This document shows, piece by piece, positions 15,935-23,999 of a DNA stretch of 64,000 nt. The stretch is from Sphingomonas yantingensis. Lineage in GTDB: Bacteria > Pseudomonadota > Alphaproteobacteria > Sphingomonadales > Sphingomonadaceae. The translations under genes were made by a program, and so were the position numbers. Below the pieces are notes generated by a model. The model worked only from the letters and a program-made list of their open reading frames with translations. It ran no database searches and was not told the origin of the DNA. Position 1 is the first letter of the stretch, and each line of letters opens with the position of its first letter. The stretch spans positions 434,001-498,000 of the forward strand of contig NZ_JACIJJ010000004.1 of assembly GCF_014199325.1 (NCBI RefSeq), given 5' to 3'.

Positions 15935-18436
15935 ATGAGCCTTGCCGTTCTGAAGGGGGTGCTGCTGCTTGCAGCCAGTCCGCAAGTCTTCGCCGCCGCC
16001 GAGCCGCCGCGCGTGCCGGTACCCGTCGCATCGTCTGCCACGGCCGAGGAGGGCAAGGAGCCCGAGGCGCAGCAGGGCGGCGACATTACCGTCACCGCCC
16101 GCCGGCGCGAGGAGAATGTGCAGCAGGTGCCGATCGCCGTCTCGGTGGTCAGCGGCGCGACGCTCGACGCGCAGGGGACGTACAATATCTCGCGCCTGAC
16201 GCAGCTCACCCCGACGCTGCAATTCTATTCGCAGAACCCGCGCAACACCTTCATCAACATCCGCGGCATCGGCGCGCCCTTTGGTCTCACCAATGACGGG
16301 TTCGAGCAGGGCGTCGGCATCTATATCGACGACGTCTATTACAACCGGATCGCGTCGGCGACGCTGGACTTCGTCGATGTGGAGCGGATCGAGACGCTGC
16401 GCGGGCCGCAGGGCACGCTCTACGGCAAGAACACCACCGCCGGCGCGATCAACATCACGACGCGCGCGCCGAGCTTCGATTTCGAGGGCAAGGCCGAGGT
16501 TTCGGTCGGCAACCTCGACTTCAAGCAGGGCAAGGTTTCGGTTTCCGGCCCGCTGTCTGAGAACCTTGCCACGCGGCTGAGCGCGACCGTGACCGACCGG
16601 CGCGGCACGCTTTACAATACGCGTACCGGCCAATACATCCAGTCGCAGGACAGCGTCGGCGTGCGCGGGTCGCTCCTCTGGAAGGTGAAGCCTGATCTCG
16701 ACATCACATTGTCGGGCGACTGGAACCTTCAAGACCCGATCTGCTGCGCCTTCTCCTATGGCAGCTACGGCCCGACACAGCGCGTGGCGAACCGCCAATA
16801 TCCCGCGCTGGTCAGCTATTTCCCCGGCTATGCGGTGCCGAGCACCAATCCCTATGACCGGCTGACCGACGTCGACGCACAGCTTCGCGCGCGCAACGAG
16901 CATGGCGGCCTGTCGGCCCGACTGGTGTGGGAGATCGACGGGGCGAACACGCTGACCTCGATCACCGCCTGGCGATACTGGGACTGGCAGCCGGCGAACG
17001 ACCGTGATTACACCGGCCTGCCGGTCTATACCAAGGTCAACAACCCGACCAAGCAGGACCAGTACACGCAGGAGTTGCGCTACAACCATCAGGGCAACGG
17101 CTTCGACTTGACGCTCGGCCTGTTCGGCTTTCACCAGAAGATCCGCACGAGCGGCATTCAGGAGACGGGGACCGCGGCGAGCAAGTGGCTGCTCAACCCG
17201 ACCAGCGCGCTCTCGAACAATCCGGCGGTGCTGAACAACGTCCTCGCGCTGAACGACATCCGCCTCGACAACACCAGCGTCGCGGCGTTCGGCAAGCTCA
17301 ACTGGGAAGTGACCGATCGCTTCACCGTGTCGCCGGGTATCCGCATCAATTACGACAAGAAGGACGGGCTCTATAATTCGGTCGTGACGGGCACCGCGTC
17401 GAACGGCACGCGGCAGGTGGTCTCGGCCGTCCCCGGCTCGCCCTCTTACAACGACCCGTGGACCGCGGCGCAGCGCGGCATTCAGGCATCGCAGTTCTTT
17501 GAGCCGAAGTTCAGCGCGTGGAACGCGAGCTACGACCTCAACCTGCGGTACGAGGTGGCGCGGGACATCAACGTCTATGCGACTTATGCGCGCGCGTTCA
17601 AGACCGGCGGCATCAACCTGAACGGCGTCCCCGCCGACGCCAATGGCGCTCCGATCCTGGCGGCCGCGACGATCAAGCCCGAAAAGGTCGATCATTTCGA
17701 AGCGGGCATCAAGACGCAGTTCTGGGACCGCCGCGCGACGTTCAACCTCACCGGCTTCTGGACCGACATCAAGGATTTCCAGGCCAACGTCAGCAACGGC
17801 CAGTTCGGCACGGTGCGCGGCTACCTCGCCAACGCCGAAAAGGTGCGCAGCCGCGGGTTTGAGGCGGACTTCTCCGTCAGGCCGAGCGCGCGTTTCAATG
17901 CCTATGCCAGCGGCGCGTTCACGGATGCCGAATACGTCAAGTTCTGCGACGCGCCGCCACCGCCGGAGCTGTCGGGCGGCACCACGCTCCCTGCGACGGG
18001 TCCGTGCACCTTCTCGGGCACCGTCAGCGCACCTGGCACGTCGGGAGGCAACAGCCCGCCGTTCGTCGATGCCTCGGGCCAGGACCTGCCCGGCGTGTCA
18101 AAATGGGCGTTCTCGTGGGGTGCGGAGGCGAACAAGGAAGGGCGGCTGTTCGGCGAGGGCGGGCAATTCTATGTCGGCTATGACGGCAGCTATCGCTCCG
18201 ACTGGTCGTCGAACCCGACGCCGTCGATCTACACGCAGGTCGAGGGATACTCGATCCATAACTTCCGCGCGGGCTTCCGCACCGGCAAGTTCGACCTGTT
18301 CGGCTGGATCCGCAACGCCTTCGATCAGGATTATATCGACCTGCTGCTGGCGGGCACCGGCGGCAATACCGGGCTGATCGCGGCCCAGGTGGGCGATCCG
18401 CGCACGTTCGGCGGCACGGTGAAGCTCAACTTCTGA
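15935..18436 (+). CDS. TonB-dependent outer-membrane receptor
   Basis: An 833-residue TonB-dependent receptor for active uptake of an unidentified substrate. It has a signal peptide (MSLAVLKGVLLLAASPQVFAA) and a plug domain with GDITVTARRREENVQQVPIA, GVGIYIDDVYYNR and ETLRGPQGTLYGKNTTAGAI. The 22-strand barrel ends in the aromatic C-terminus TVKLNF. The plug signature VTARRREE..QQVPIAV is the type common in the many sphingomonad receptors. GGGAG precedes the ATG by eight bases. No TonB/ExbB genes are nearby. The neighbouring convergent gene is a dicarboxylate/amino-acid symporter. Confidence 0.93.
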   Translation: MSLAVLKGVLLLAASPQVFAAAEPPRVPVPVASSATAEEGKEPEAQQGGDITVTARRREENVQQVPIAVSVVSGATLDAQGTYNISRLTQLTPTLQFYSQNPRNTFINIRGIGAPFGLTNDGFEQGVGIYIDDVYYNRIASATLDFVDVERIETLRGPQGTLYGKNTTAGAINITTRAPSFDFEGKAEVSVGNLDFKQGKVSVSGPLSENLATRLSATVTDRRGTLYNTRTGQYIQSQDSVGVRGSLLWKVKPDLDITLSGDWNLQDPICCAFSYGSYGPTQRVANRQYPALVSYFPGYAVPSTNPYDRLTDVDAQLRARNEHGGLSARLVWEIDGANTLTSITAWRYWDWQPANDRDYTGLPVYTKVNNPTKQDQYTQELRYNHQGNGFDLTLGLFGFHQKIRTSGIQETGTAASKWLLNPTSALSNNPAVLNNVLALNDIRLDNTSVAAFGKLNWEVTDRFTVSPGIRINYDKKDGLYNSVVTGTASNGTRQVVSAVPGSPSYNDPWTAAQRGIQASQFFEPKFSAWNASYDLNLRYEVARDINVYATYARAFKTGGINLNGVPADANGAPILAAATIKPEKVDHFEAGIKTQFWDRRATFNLTGFWTDIKDFQANVSNGQFGTVRGYLANAEKVRSRGFEADFSVRPSARFNAYASGAFTDAEYVKFCDAPPPPELSGGTTLPATGPCTFSGTVSAPGTSGGNSPPFVDASGQDLPGVSKWAFSWGAEANKEGRLFGEGGQFYVGYDGSYRSDWSSNPTPSIYTQVEGYSIHNFRAGFRTGKFDLFGWIRNAFDQDYIDLLLAGTGGNTGLIAAQVGDPRTFGGTVKLNF

Positions 18437-18444
18437 TGGTGAAA

Positions 18445-18468
18445 GGGGCGCCCGTAGCGGGGCGCCCC
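18445..18468 (+). terminator. Hairpin after the TonB receptor gene
   Basis: A perfect 8-bp GC stem, GGGGCGCC / GGCGCCCC, with an 8-base loop lies nine bases after the receptor stop and just before the convergent symporter stop at 18474. No T-run follows, so it may act in either direction or only protect the 3' end. Confidence 0.55.
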
Positions 18469-18473
18469 GTCAT

Positions 18474-19805
18474 TCATCCGCCCAGCTTGTCGAAGCTGTC
18501 CGGCCCGGTCGCCGGCGGCCCGCCGCTCGGCGCGCGGGCGGGTACGATCTCCGCCGCTTCGGGCGTGTCGAGTCGGCCGCCCTCCCACTTGGCGATCACC
18601 GCGCTTGCCACCGCATTGCCGACGACGTTGGTCGCCGACCGGCCCATGTCGAGGAAGTGGTCGACCGCCAGGATCAGGAGCAGCCCCGCCTCGGGGATCT
18701 TGAAGAAGGCCAGCGTCGCCGAAATCACCACCAGCGACGCGCGCGGCACGCCCGCCACGCCCTTCGACGTCACCATCAGTATGAGCAGCATCGTGATCTG
18801 CTGCCCGAGGCTCAGGTCGATGCCGTAAGCCTGCGCGATGAACATCGTCGCGAAGGTCATGTAGATCATCGACCCGTCGAGGTTGAACGAATAGCCGAGC
18901 GGCAGCACGAAGCTGGCGATGCGCGGCGGCACCCCGAACTTGTCCAGCGCCTCCAGTGTCCGCGGATACGCCGCCTCCGAAGAGGCGGTAGAGAAGGCGA
19001 GGAGCAGCGGATCGCGGATGTAGCGGACGAGCTCCGCCATGCGCGGACCGACGATCAGGAAACCGACGCCGATCAGCAGCGCCCAGAGCAATCCCATGCC
19101 AAGATAGAAGGTCGCCATGAAATAGGCGAGGTCGCCGATGATCCCCGCGCCCCGCTCCGCCAGCGTCCCCGCCACCGCGGCGAACACCGCCAGGGGGGCA
19201 AAGCGCATGACGTAGTTGGTGACCTGAAGGATCACTTGCGCCAGTGCCTCGATCCCGCGCAGCAGCGGCGCAGCCTTTTCGCCGACCGCAGTCATCGCGA
19301 CGCCGATGAACAGGCTGGCGACGACGATCTGGAGGATCTCGTTGGTCGCCATCGCCTCTACGATCGAGGCGGGGACGATGTGGGTGACGAAATCCTTGAG
19401 GTTGAACGCCGCCTTGTCGACGCCGGAGGCGGTGTCGATCGGCGGGATCGGGATGCCGACGCTGGCGCCGGGCTGGAAGAAATTGACGAGGATGAGGCCT
19501 AGCGTCAGCGACACGAGGCTTGCGCACAAGAACCAGCCGATCGCACGGCCCCCAACGCGGCCGAGCGCCGAGGTGTCGCCCATATGCGCGATGCCCGCGA
19601 CCAGCGTCGAGAAGACGAGCGGCGCGATGATCATCTTGATGAGCCGCAGGAACAGGCTCGTCACGATCGCGAAATAGCCGGCGATCTCCTTCAGCCGCGC
19701 ATCCCCCGCGCCGCCGCCGTCGGCCAGCGACAGGTTGAGCGCAAGGCCGACGACGATGCCCAGCACCAGGCCGATCAGGATAAAAAGGGTCAGGCGCTTG
19801 GCCAC
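18474..19805 (-). CDS. Dicarboxylate/amino acid:cation symporter (DAACS family)
   Basis: A sodium- or proton-coupled inner-membrane carrier of the GltP/DctA family. The 443-residue product begins AKRLTLFILIGLVLGIVVG and has the family motifs KMIIAPLVFSTLVAGI, the HP1-type serine-rich ASSEAAYPRTLEAL, FNLDGSMIYMTFATMFIAQ (NMDGT-like) and TSKGVAGVP in HP2. DHFLDMGRSATNVVGNAVAS completes the binding region. The variants NLDGS and VPRAS differ from the GltP consensus (NMDGT, VPGSG), so the substrate is uncertain. The GTG at 19805 has CGGAG seven bases upstream and gives the usual N-terminus. Confidence 0.92.
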   Translation of the reverse strand: MAKRLTLFILIGLVLGIVVGLALNLSLADGGGAGDARLKEIAGYFAIVTSLFLRLIKMIIAPLVFSTLVAGIAHMGDTSALGRVGGRAIGWFLCASLVSLTLGLILVNFFQPGASVGIPIPPIDTASGVDKAAFNLKDFVTHIVPASIVEAMATNEILQIVVASLFIGVAMTAVGEKAAPLLRGIEALAQVILQVTNYVMRFAPLAVFAAVAGTLAERGAGIIGDLAYFMATFYLGMGLLWALLIGVGFLIVGPRMAELVRYIRDPLLLAFSTASSEAAYPRTLEALDKFGVPPRIASFVLPLGYSFNLDGSMIYMTFATMFIAQAYGIDLSLGQQITMLLILMVTSKGVAGVPRASLVVISATLAFFKIPEAGLLLILAVDHFLDMGRSATNVVGNAVASAVIAKWEGGRLDTPEAAEIVPARAPSGGPPATGPDSFDKLGG

Positions 19806-19879
19806 GCAGTCACTCCGGTTGGTTCGGCCTGCAACCAAGGGGATTGCGGAGCGTGGGTCAAGTCGGCGAGCATCGGCGG

Positions 19880-20562
19880 ATGACCGTCGGGACCGTCCGC
19901 TCGCTGCCCCGCGACCTTATCGACCGCGGTGCATGGCCTGTCCGGGGCCTGCTTTCCGTCGCCGCGCAGCGTGTGCTGGCGGATCGGTTCGAGTAGCTGG
20001 CGCCCGGTGCGCCCGGCGGCCGGATCGAGGTCGGGGCGGCGCGGGTGAGCCCGGTATCGAGAAGGCGCGACGCTACGCCGCCGATTGGCTCAGCGAATCG
20101 GGTCGCGTCGCGCGCGTGCTGCTGCTCGACAAGCGGCCGGATGCGAACTGGGCGCTCGGCTGGCATCAGGATCGGACGATTGCGGAGCTCTCGCGGCAGG
20201 AAGTGGACGGCTTCGCGCCGTGGACCGTGAAGCGTGGGATCGTCCATGTCGCACCGCCGGCCGCGCTTCACGCGAAGATGCTGACCGCACGACTGCATCT
20301 GGACCATATGGACGAGCGGAACGGCGCGCTACTGATCGCGCCCGGCTCGAACCGTTTCGGCCGGATCGCCGAGGCCGATATCCAAGCCGTGGTTGATCGG
20401 CATGGCGTTGAGACGTGTCACGCCGATGCCGGCGACGTCTGGTTCGATTCGACGCCGATCCTTCATGCGTCCGCCCGCGCCGAGGCCGGCCGCCGCCGCC
20501 GGGTCGTGCAGATCGACCTTGCCGCGTTCGACCTGCCGGGCGGGCTCGAATGGAGTGCTTGA
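19880..20562 (+). pseudogene. Decayed Fe(II)/2-oxoglutarate (PhyH-like) dioxygenase
   Basis: Positions 20046-20562 encode, without a usable start, the C-terminal two thirds of a phytanoyl-CoA dioxygenase-like protein. It includes NWALGWHQDRT (the HxD iron ligands, His codon at 20164-20166), ERNGALLIAPGSNRFGRI and TPILHAS (distal His), ending AAFDLPGGLEW. Upstream, in another frame, an ATG at 19880 opens a 38-codon ORF (LPRDLIDRGAWPVRGLLS...) ended by TAG at 19994-19996. It looks like the N-terminus of an oxygenase-type protein, perhaps a different one. I read this as a frameshifted or deleted remnant; a short expressed form is not excluded. The intact iron ligands suggest recent decay. This fills most of the 788-base gap before alaS. 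Confidence 0.6.
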
Positions 20563-20593
20563 GCCCGGACGCGGCCTCGCATAAGCGGCGTGC

Positions 20594-23239
20594 ATGACCT
20601 CGACCAACGACATCCGCCGCTCGTTCCTCGACTATTTCGCGGGCCAGGGCCATGCGAAGGTGCCATCGGCGCCGCTGATCCCGCAGAACGATCCGACGCT
20701 GATGTTCGTGAACGCGGGCATGGTGCCATTCAAGAACGTGTTCACCGGCCTCGAAAGCCGGCCTTACACGACCGCGACGTCTTCGCAGAAGTGCGTGCGC
20801 GCGGGCGGCAAGCACAACGACCTCGACAATGTGGGCTATACCGCGCGGCACCACACCTTCTTCGAGATGCTCGGCAATTTTTCGTTCGGGGATTATTTCA
20901 AGGAGCAGGCGATCACGCATGCGTGGACGCTGCTGACGCGCGAATGGGGCCTGCCGGCGGACAAGCTGACCGCGACGGTCTATCACACCGACGACCACGC
21001 ATTCGACCTGTGGCGCAAGATCGCCGGCCTGCCCGAAGAGCGGATCATCCGCATCGCGACGAAGGACAATTTCTGGGCGATGGGTGCGGACGGGCCGTGC
21101 GGGCCATGCTCTGAAATCTTCTACGATCACGGCGACCATATCTGGGGCGGCCCGCCGGGATCGCCGGAGGAGGACGGTGACCGCTTCGTCGAGATCTGGA
21201 ACCTCGTCTTCATGCAGCATCTGCAGGAAGCCGACCAGATCGTCGGCGACCTGCCGCGCCCGTCGATCGACACCGGCATGGGGCTGGAGCGCATCGCCGC
21301 GGTGATGCAGGGCGTCCACGACAATTACGACACCGACACCTTCAAGGCGCTGATCGCCGAAAGCGTCGCGCTGACCGGCACGGCGGCAGAGGGCGAGGCG
21401 CGGGCCAGCCATCGCGTCATCGCCGACCATATGCGCGCGTCGGGCTTCCTCGTCGCCGACGGCGTGCTGCCCGCGAATGAAGGGCGCGGCTATGTCCTTC
21501 GCCGGATCATGCGCCGGGCGATGCGGCATGCGCACCTCTTGGGCGCCAAGGACCCGTTGATGCATCGCCTCGTCGGCGGGCTGGTCGCGCAGATGGGCGC
21601 GGCCTTCCCCGAGCTGGCGCGCGCGCAGTCGCTGATCGAGACGACGCTGGAGCAGGAGGAAACCCGCTTCCGCCGCACGCTCGCCAACGGTCTGCGGCTG
21701 CTGGACGAGGCAACGGCGGACATGGGCGAGGGCGATACACTGGCGGGTGAGACGGCGTTCAAGCTCTACGACACCTATGGCTTTCCCTACGACCTGACCG
21801 AGGATGCGCTGCGCGCGCAGGGCCTGTCGGTCGACCGCGTGGGCTTTGACACCGCGATGGCCGAGCAGAAGCGCGCCGCGCGCGCCGCGTGGAAGGGCTC
21901 CGGCGAGAAGGCGTCGGACGAGCTCTGGTACGACCTTGCCGAGGAAGCCGGCGCGACCGAGTTCGTGGGCTATGCCGCGGAAGAGGGCGAGGGGCAGGTC
22001 ATCGCGATCGTCAAGGACGGCGTGCGCGTCGAGCGCGCCGCTGCGGGCGAGGCGGTGGAGGTCGTCGTCAACCAGACGCCCTTTTACGGCGAGAGCGGCG
22101 GACAGGTTGGTGATGCCGGCAGCCTGACAACCGAGGGTGGCGTGCGCGCCATCGTCAAGGACGTGCAGAAGCATCTCGGCCGCATCTTCGCGCATCAGGC
22201 GGTGATCGAGGCGGGCGAACTGAAGGTCGGCGATGCCGTCCACCTGACCGTCGACCACGCCCGCCGCGCCGCGATCCGCGCCAACCACTCGGCAACGCAC
22301 CTGTTGCACGAGGCGCTCCGCGAGCATCTCGGCACCCATGTCGCGCAGAAGGGCAGCCTCGTCGCGTCGGAGCGCCTGCGCTTCGACTTCTCGCAGCCGA
22401 CTGCGGTGACCCCTGAGCAGATGGCGGCGGTCGAGGCCGATGTGAACGCGCAGATCCGCGGCAATGGCGTGGTCTCGACGCGGCTGATGACGCCCGAGGA
22501 CGCGATCGCCGAAGGGGCGATGGCGCTGTTCGGCGAGAAATACGGCGACGAGGTGCGCGTCGTGTCGATGGGCACCAATGGCGACGGCTCGACCTATTCG
22601 CTCGAGCTGTGCGGCGGCACGCATGTCCGCGCGCTGGGCGATATCGGCCTGTTCAAGGTCGTCGGCGAAAGCGCGGTCAGCTCGGGCGTGCGCCGGGTCG
22701 AGGCGCTGACCGGCGAGGCGGCGCGCGCCTATCTCGCCGGCCGCGACGAGAAGCTGCGCGAGGCGGCGGCGGTTCTCAAGGCTTCACCCGACGAAGTGCC
22801 CGCGCGTGTCGCGGCGCTGGTCGAGGAGCGCCGCCGGTTGGAGCGCGAATTGGCTGATTCGAAGAAGGCGCTGGCGCTGGGCGGTGGCGGTGCGGCGGTC
22901 GCCGGGCCGGAGCAGGTCGGCGGCGTCAATTTCGTCGGTCGCGTGCTGGACGGCTTGGAGGCCAAGGCACTGCGCGGTGCGGTCGACGAGGAAAAGGCGC
23001 GCATCGGTTCGGGCGTCGTCGCGCTGGTGGCGGTCAATGACGGCCGTGCCTCGGTCGCGGTCGGCGTGACCGACGACCTGAAGGACGCGAAGAGCGCCGT
23101 CGATCTGGTCAAGCTGGCGGTCGCGGCGCTGGGCGGGCAGGGTGGCGGCGGGCGGCCGGATATGGCGCAGGGCGGCGGGCCGGATGGCGCTGCCGGTGAT
23201 GCGGCGATCGACGCGGTGCGTTCGGCGCTATCGGGCTGA
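20594..23239 (+). CDS. alaS: Alanine--tRNA ligase
   Basis: It charges tRNA-Ala in the cytoplasm. The 881 residues are full length: the class-II aminoacylation core starts [25 protein letters not shown], with the class-II motif [13 protein letters not shown]. The editing domain has zinc ligands H565 and H569 (HSATH) and C673 and H677 (CGGTH). The C-terminal C-Ala domain ends in [13 protein letters not shown]. The Shine-Dalgarno is weak but ATG 20594 gives the family start. A strong terminator follows. Confidence 0.97.
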   Translation: MTSTNDIRRSFLDYFAGQGHAKVPSAPLIPQNDPTLMFVNAGMVPFKNVFTGLESRPYTTATSSQKCVRAGGKHNDLDNVGYTARHHTFFEMLGNFSFGDYFKEQAITHAWTLLTREWGLPADKLTATVYHTDDHAFDLWRKIAGLPEERIIRIATKDNFWAMGADGPCGPCSEIFYDHGDHIWGGPPGSPEEDGDRFVEIWNLVFMQHLQEADQIVGDLPRPSIDTGMGLERIAAVMQGVHDNYDTDTFKALIAESVALTGTAAEGEARASHRVIADHMRASGFLVADGVLPANEGRGYVLRRIMRRAMRHAHLLGAKDPLMHRLVGGLVAQMGAAFPELARAQSLIETTLEQEETRFRRTLANGLRLLDEATADMGEGDTLAGETAFKLYDTYGFPYDLTEDALRAQGLSVDRVGFDTAMAEQKRAARAAWKGSGEKASDELWYDLAEEAGATEFVGYAAEEGEGQVIAIVKDGVRVERAAAGEAVEVVVNQTPFYGESGGQVGDAGSLTTEGGVRAIVKDVQKHLGRIFAHQAVIEAGELKVGDAVHLTVDHARRAAIRANHSATHLLHEALREHLGTHVAQKGSLVASERLRFDFSQPTAVTPEQMAAVEADVNAQIRGNGVVSTRLMTPEDAIAEGAMALFGEKYGDEVRVVSMGTNGDGSTYSLELCGGTHVRALGDIGLFKVVGESAVSSGVRRVEALTGEAARAYLAGRDEKLREAAAVLKASPDEVPARVAALVEERRRLERELADSKKALALGGGGAAVAGPEQVGGVNFVGRVLDGLEAKALRGAVDEEKARIGSGVVALVAVNDGRASVAVGVTDDLKDAKSAVDLVKLAVAALGGQGGGGRPDMAQGGGPDGAAGDAAIDAVRSALSG

Positions 23240-23268
23240 GCCGCTCACGCAGATAGCCGAAAACAAGA

Positions 23269-23300
23269 GGGGCGCAGCGGTCGAACGCTGCGCCCCTTTT
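23269..23300. terminator. Bidirectional intrinsic terminator, alaS / fdxA
   Basis: A perfect 11-bp stem GGGGCGCAGCG / CGCTGCGCCCC with a six-base loop is followed by TTTT on the plus side; on the minus side the tail is CTCTTGTTTT. It lies between the convergent alaS and fdxA stops. Confidence 0.88.
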
Positions 23301-23318
23301 CGCGTAAGGCAGACCGAC

Positions 23319-23660
23319 TCAATCGCCTGCGCCGGGCTCCGGCGAGAAATACTTCTCGAACTTGCCCTCGACGCCCTTGAACTCGTCGGCGTCCGGCGGC
23401 GTCTGCTGCGCGTTGCGAGTGACGTTGGGCCACTGGGCGGAGAAGGTGTTGTTGAGCTCCAGCCACTTTTCGAGGCCGTTCTCGGTATCGGGCAGGATCG
23501 CCTCGGCCGGGCATTCGGGCTCGCACACGCCGCAGTCGATGCATTCGCTGGGGTTGATGACGAGCATGTTCTCGCCCTCGTAAAAGCAGTCGACCGGACA
23601 GACTTCGACGCAATCCATGTACTTGCAGCGGATGCAGGCGTCGGTGACGACATAGGTCAT
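23319..23660 (-). CDS. fdxA: Seven-iron ferredoxin FdxA
   Basis: A small cytoplasmic electron carrier with one [3Fe-4S] and one [4Fe-4S] cluster. The 113-residue product has the ligand pattern C9, C17, C50 for the 3Fe cluster and C21, C40, C43, C46 for the 4Fe cluster ([21 protein letters not shown]), with the family's C-terminal extension ([17 protein letters not shown]). It is the last gene of a minus-strand group after the S4 protein and helicase, 36 bases behind the S4 stop. Its redox partner is unknown; fpr in this window is a candidate by function only. Confidence 0.95.
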   Translation of the reverse strand: MTYVVTDACIRCKYMDCVEVCPVDCFYEGENMLVINPSECIDCGVCEPECPAEAILPDTENGLEKWLELNNTFSAQWPNVTRNAQQTPPDADEFKGVEGKFEKYFSPEPGAGD

Positions 23661-23696
23661 TGTCGGGTCAGCTCCAGTCGGAAATCGCGGCCCCTG

Positions 23697-23999
23697 CTAT
23701 GCGGCGGCGCCGGGTGCGTCAACGCCCTTGGCATGGCGAAGGTCCAGGTCGGCGTAACAGGCCTGTGCCTCGGGCGCGGGGCCTCGGCGGCCGGGGAGCG
23801 ACTCGACGCGGATGACCCGAATGACGCCGTGACAGGGGAAGGCGAGGACCGAGCCGACGCGCACGCACGCATGTGCCCGGTCGATCCGCCGCCCGTCGAG
23901 GCGCAGTGTCCCCGCCTCCGCAATCGCCTGCGCCGCGCTCCGCGTCTTGGCGAAGCGTGTGTACCACAGGAACAGGTCGAGGCGCTGGCCGTCACCCAC
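23697..23999 (-). CDS. S4-domain RNA-binding protein (Hsp15/HslR-like)
   Basis: A 100-residue protein with an S4 RNA-binding fold near its N-terminus: QRLDLFLWYTRFAKTRSAAQ, then GTLRLDGRRIDRAHACVRVGSVLAF. In E. coli, Hsp15 of this family rescues stalled 50S subunits carrying peptidyl-tRNA; whether that holds here is inference. I chose GTG 23999 as the start; it overlaps the helicase end by eight bases and gives the usual short leader before the S4 motif. The gene sits between helicase and fdxA on the same strand. Confidence 0.82.
   Translation of the reverse strand: MGDGQRLDLFLWYTRFAKTRSAAQAIAEAGTLRLDGRRIDRAHACVRVGSVLAFPCHGVIRVIRVESLPGRRGPAPEAQACYADLDLRHAKGVDAPGAAA

Noticed and set aside
20090..22624. 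Long open frame (844 codons) antisense to alaS, and similar very long frames opposite secA (54813-57707), pyrG (12864-15284) and the efflux pump (2396-4006).
   Set aside because: They are rich in Arg, His, Asp, Gly and Ala with no domain or motif, and mirror the third-position GC bias of the real gene on the other strand.
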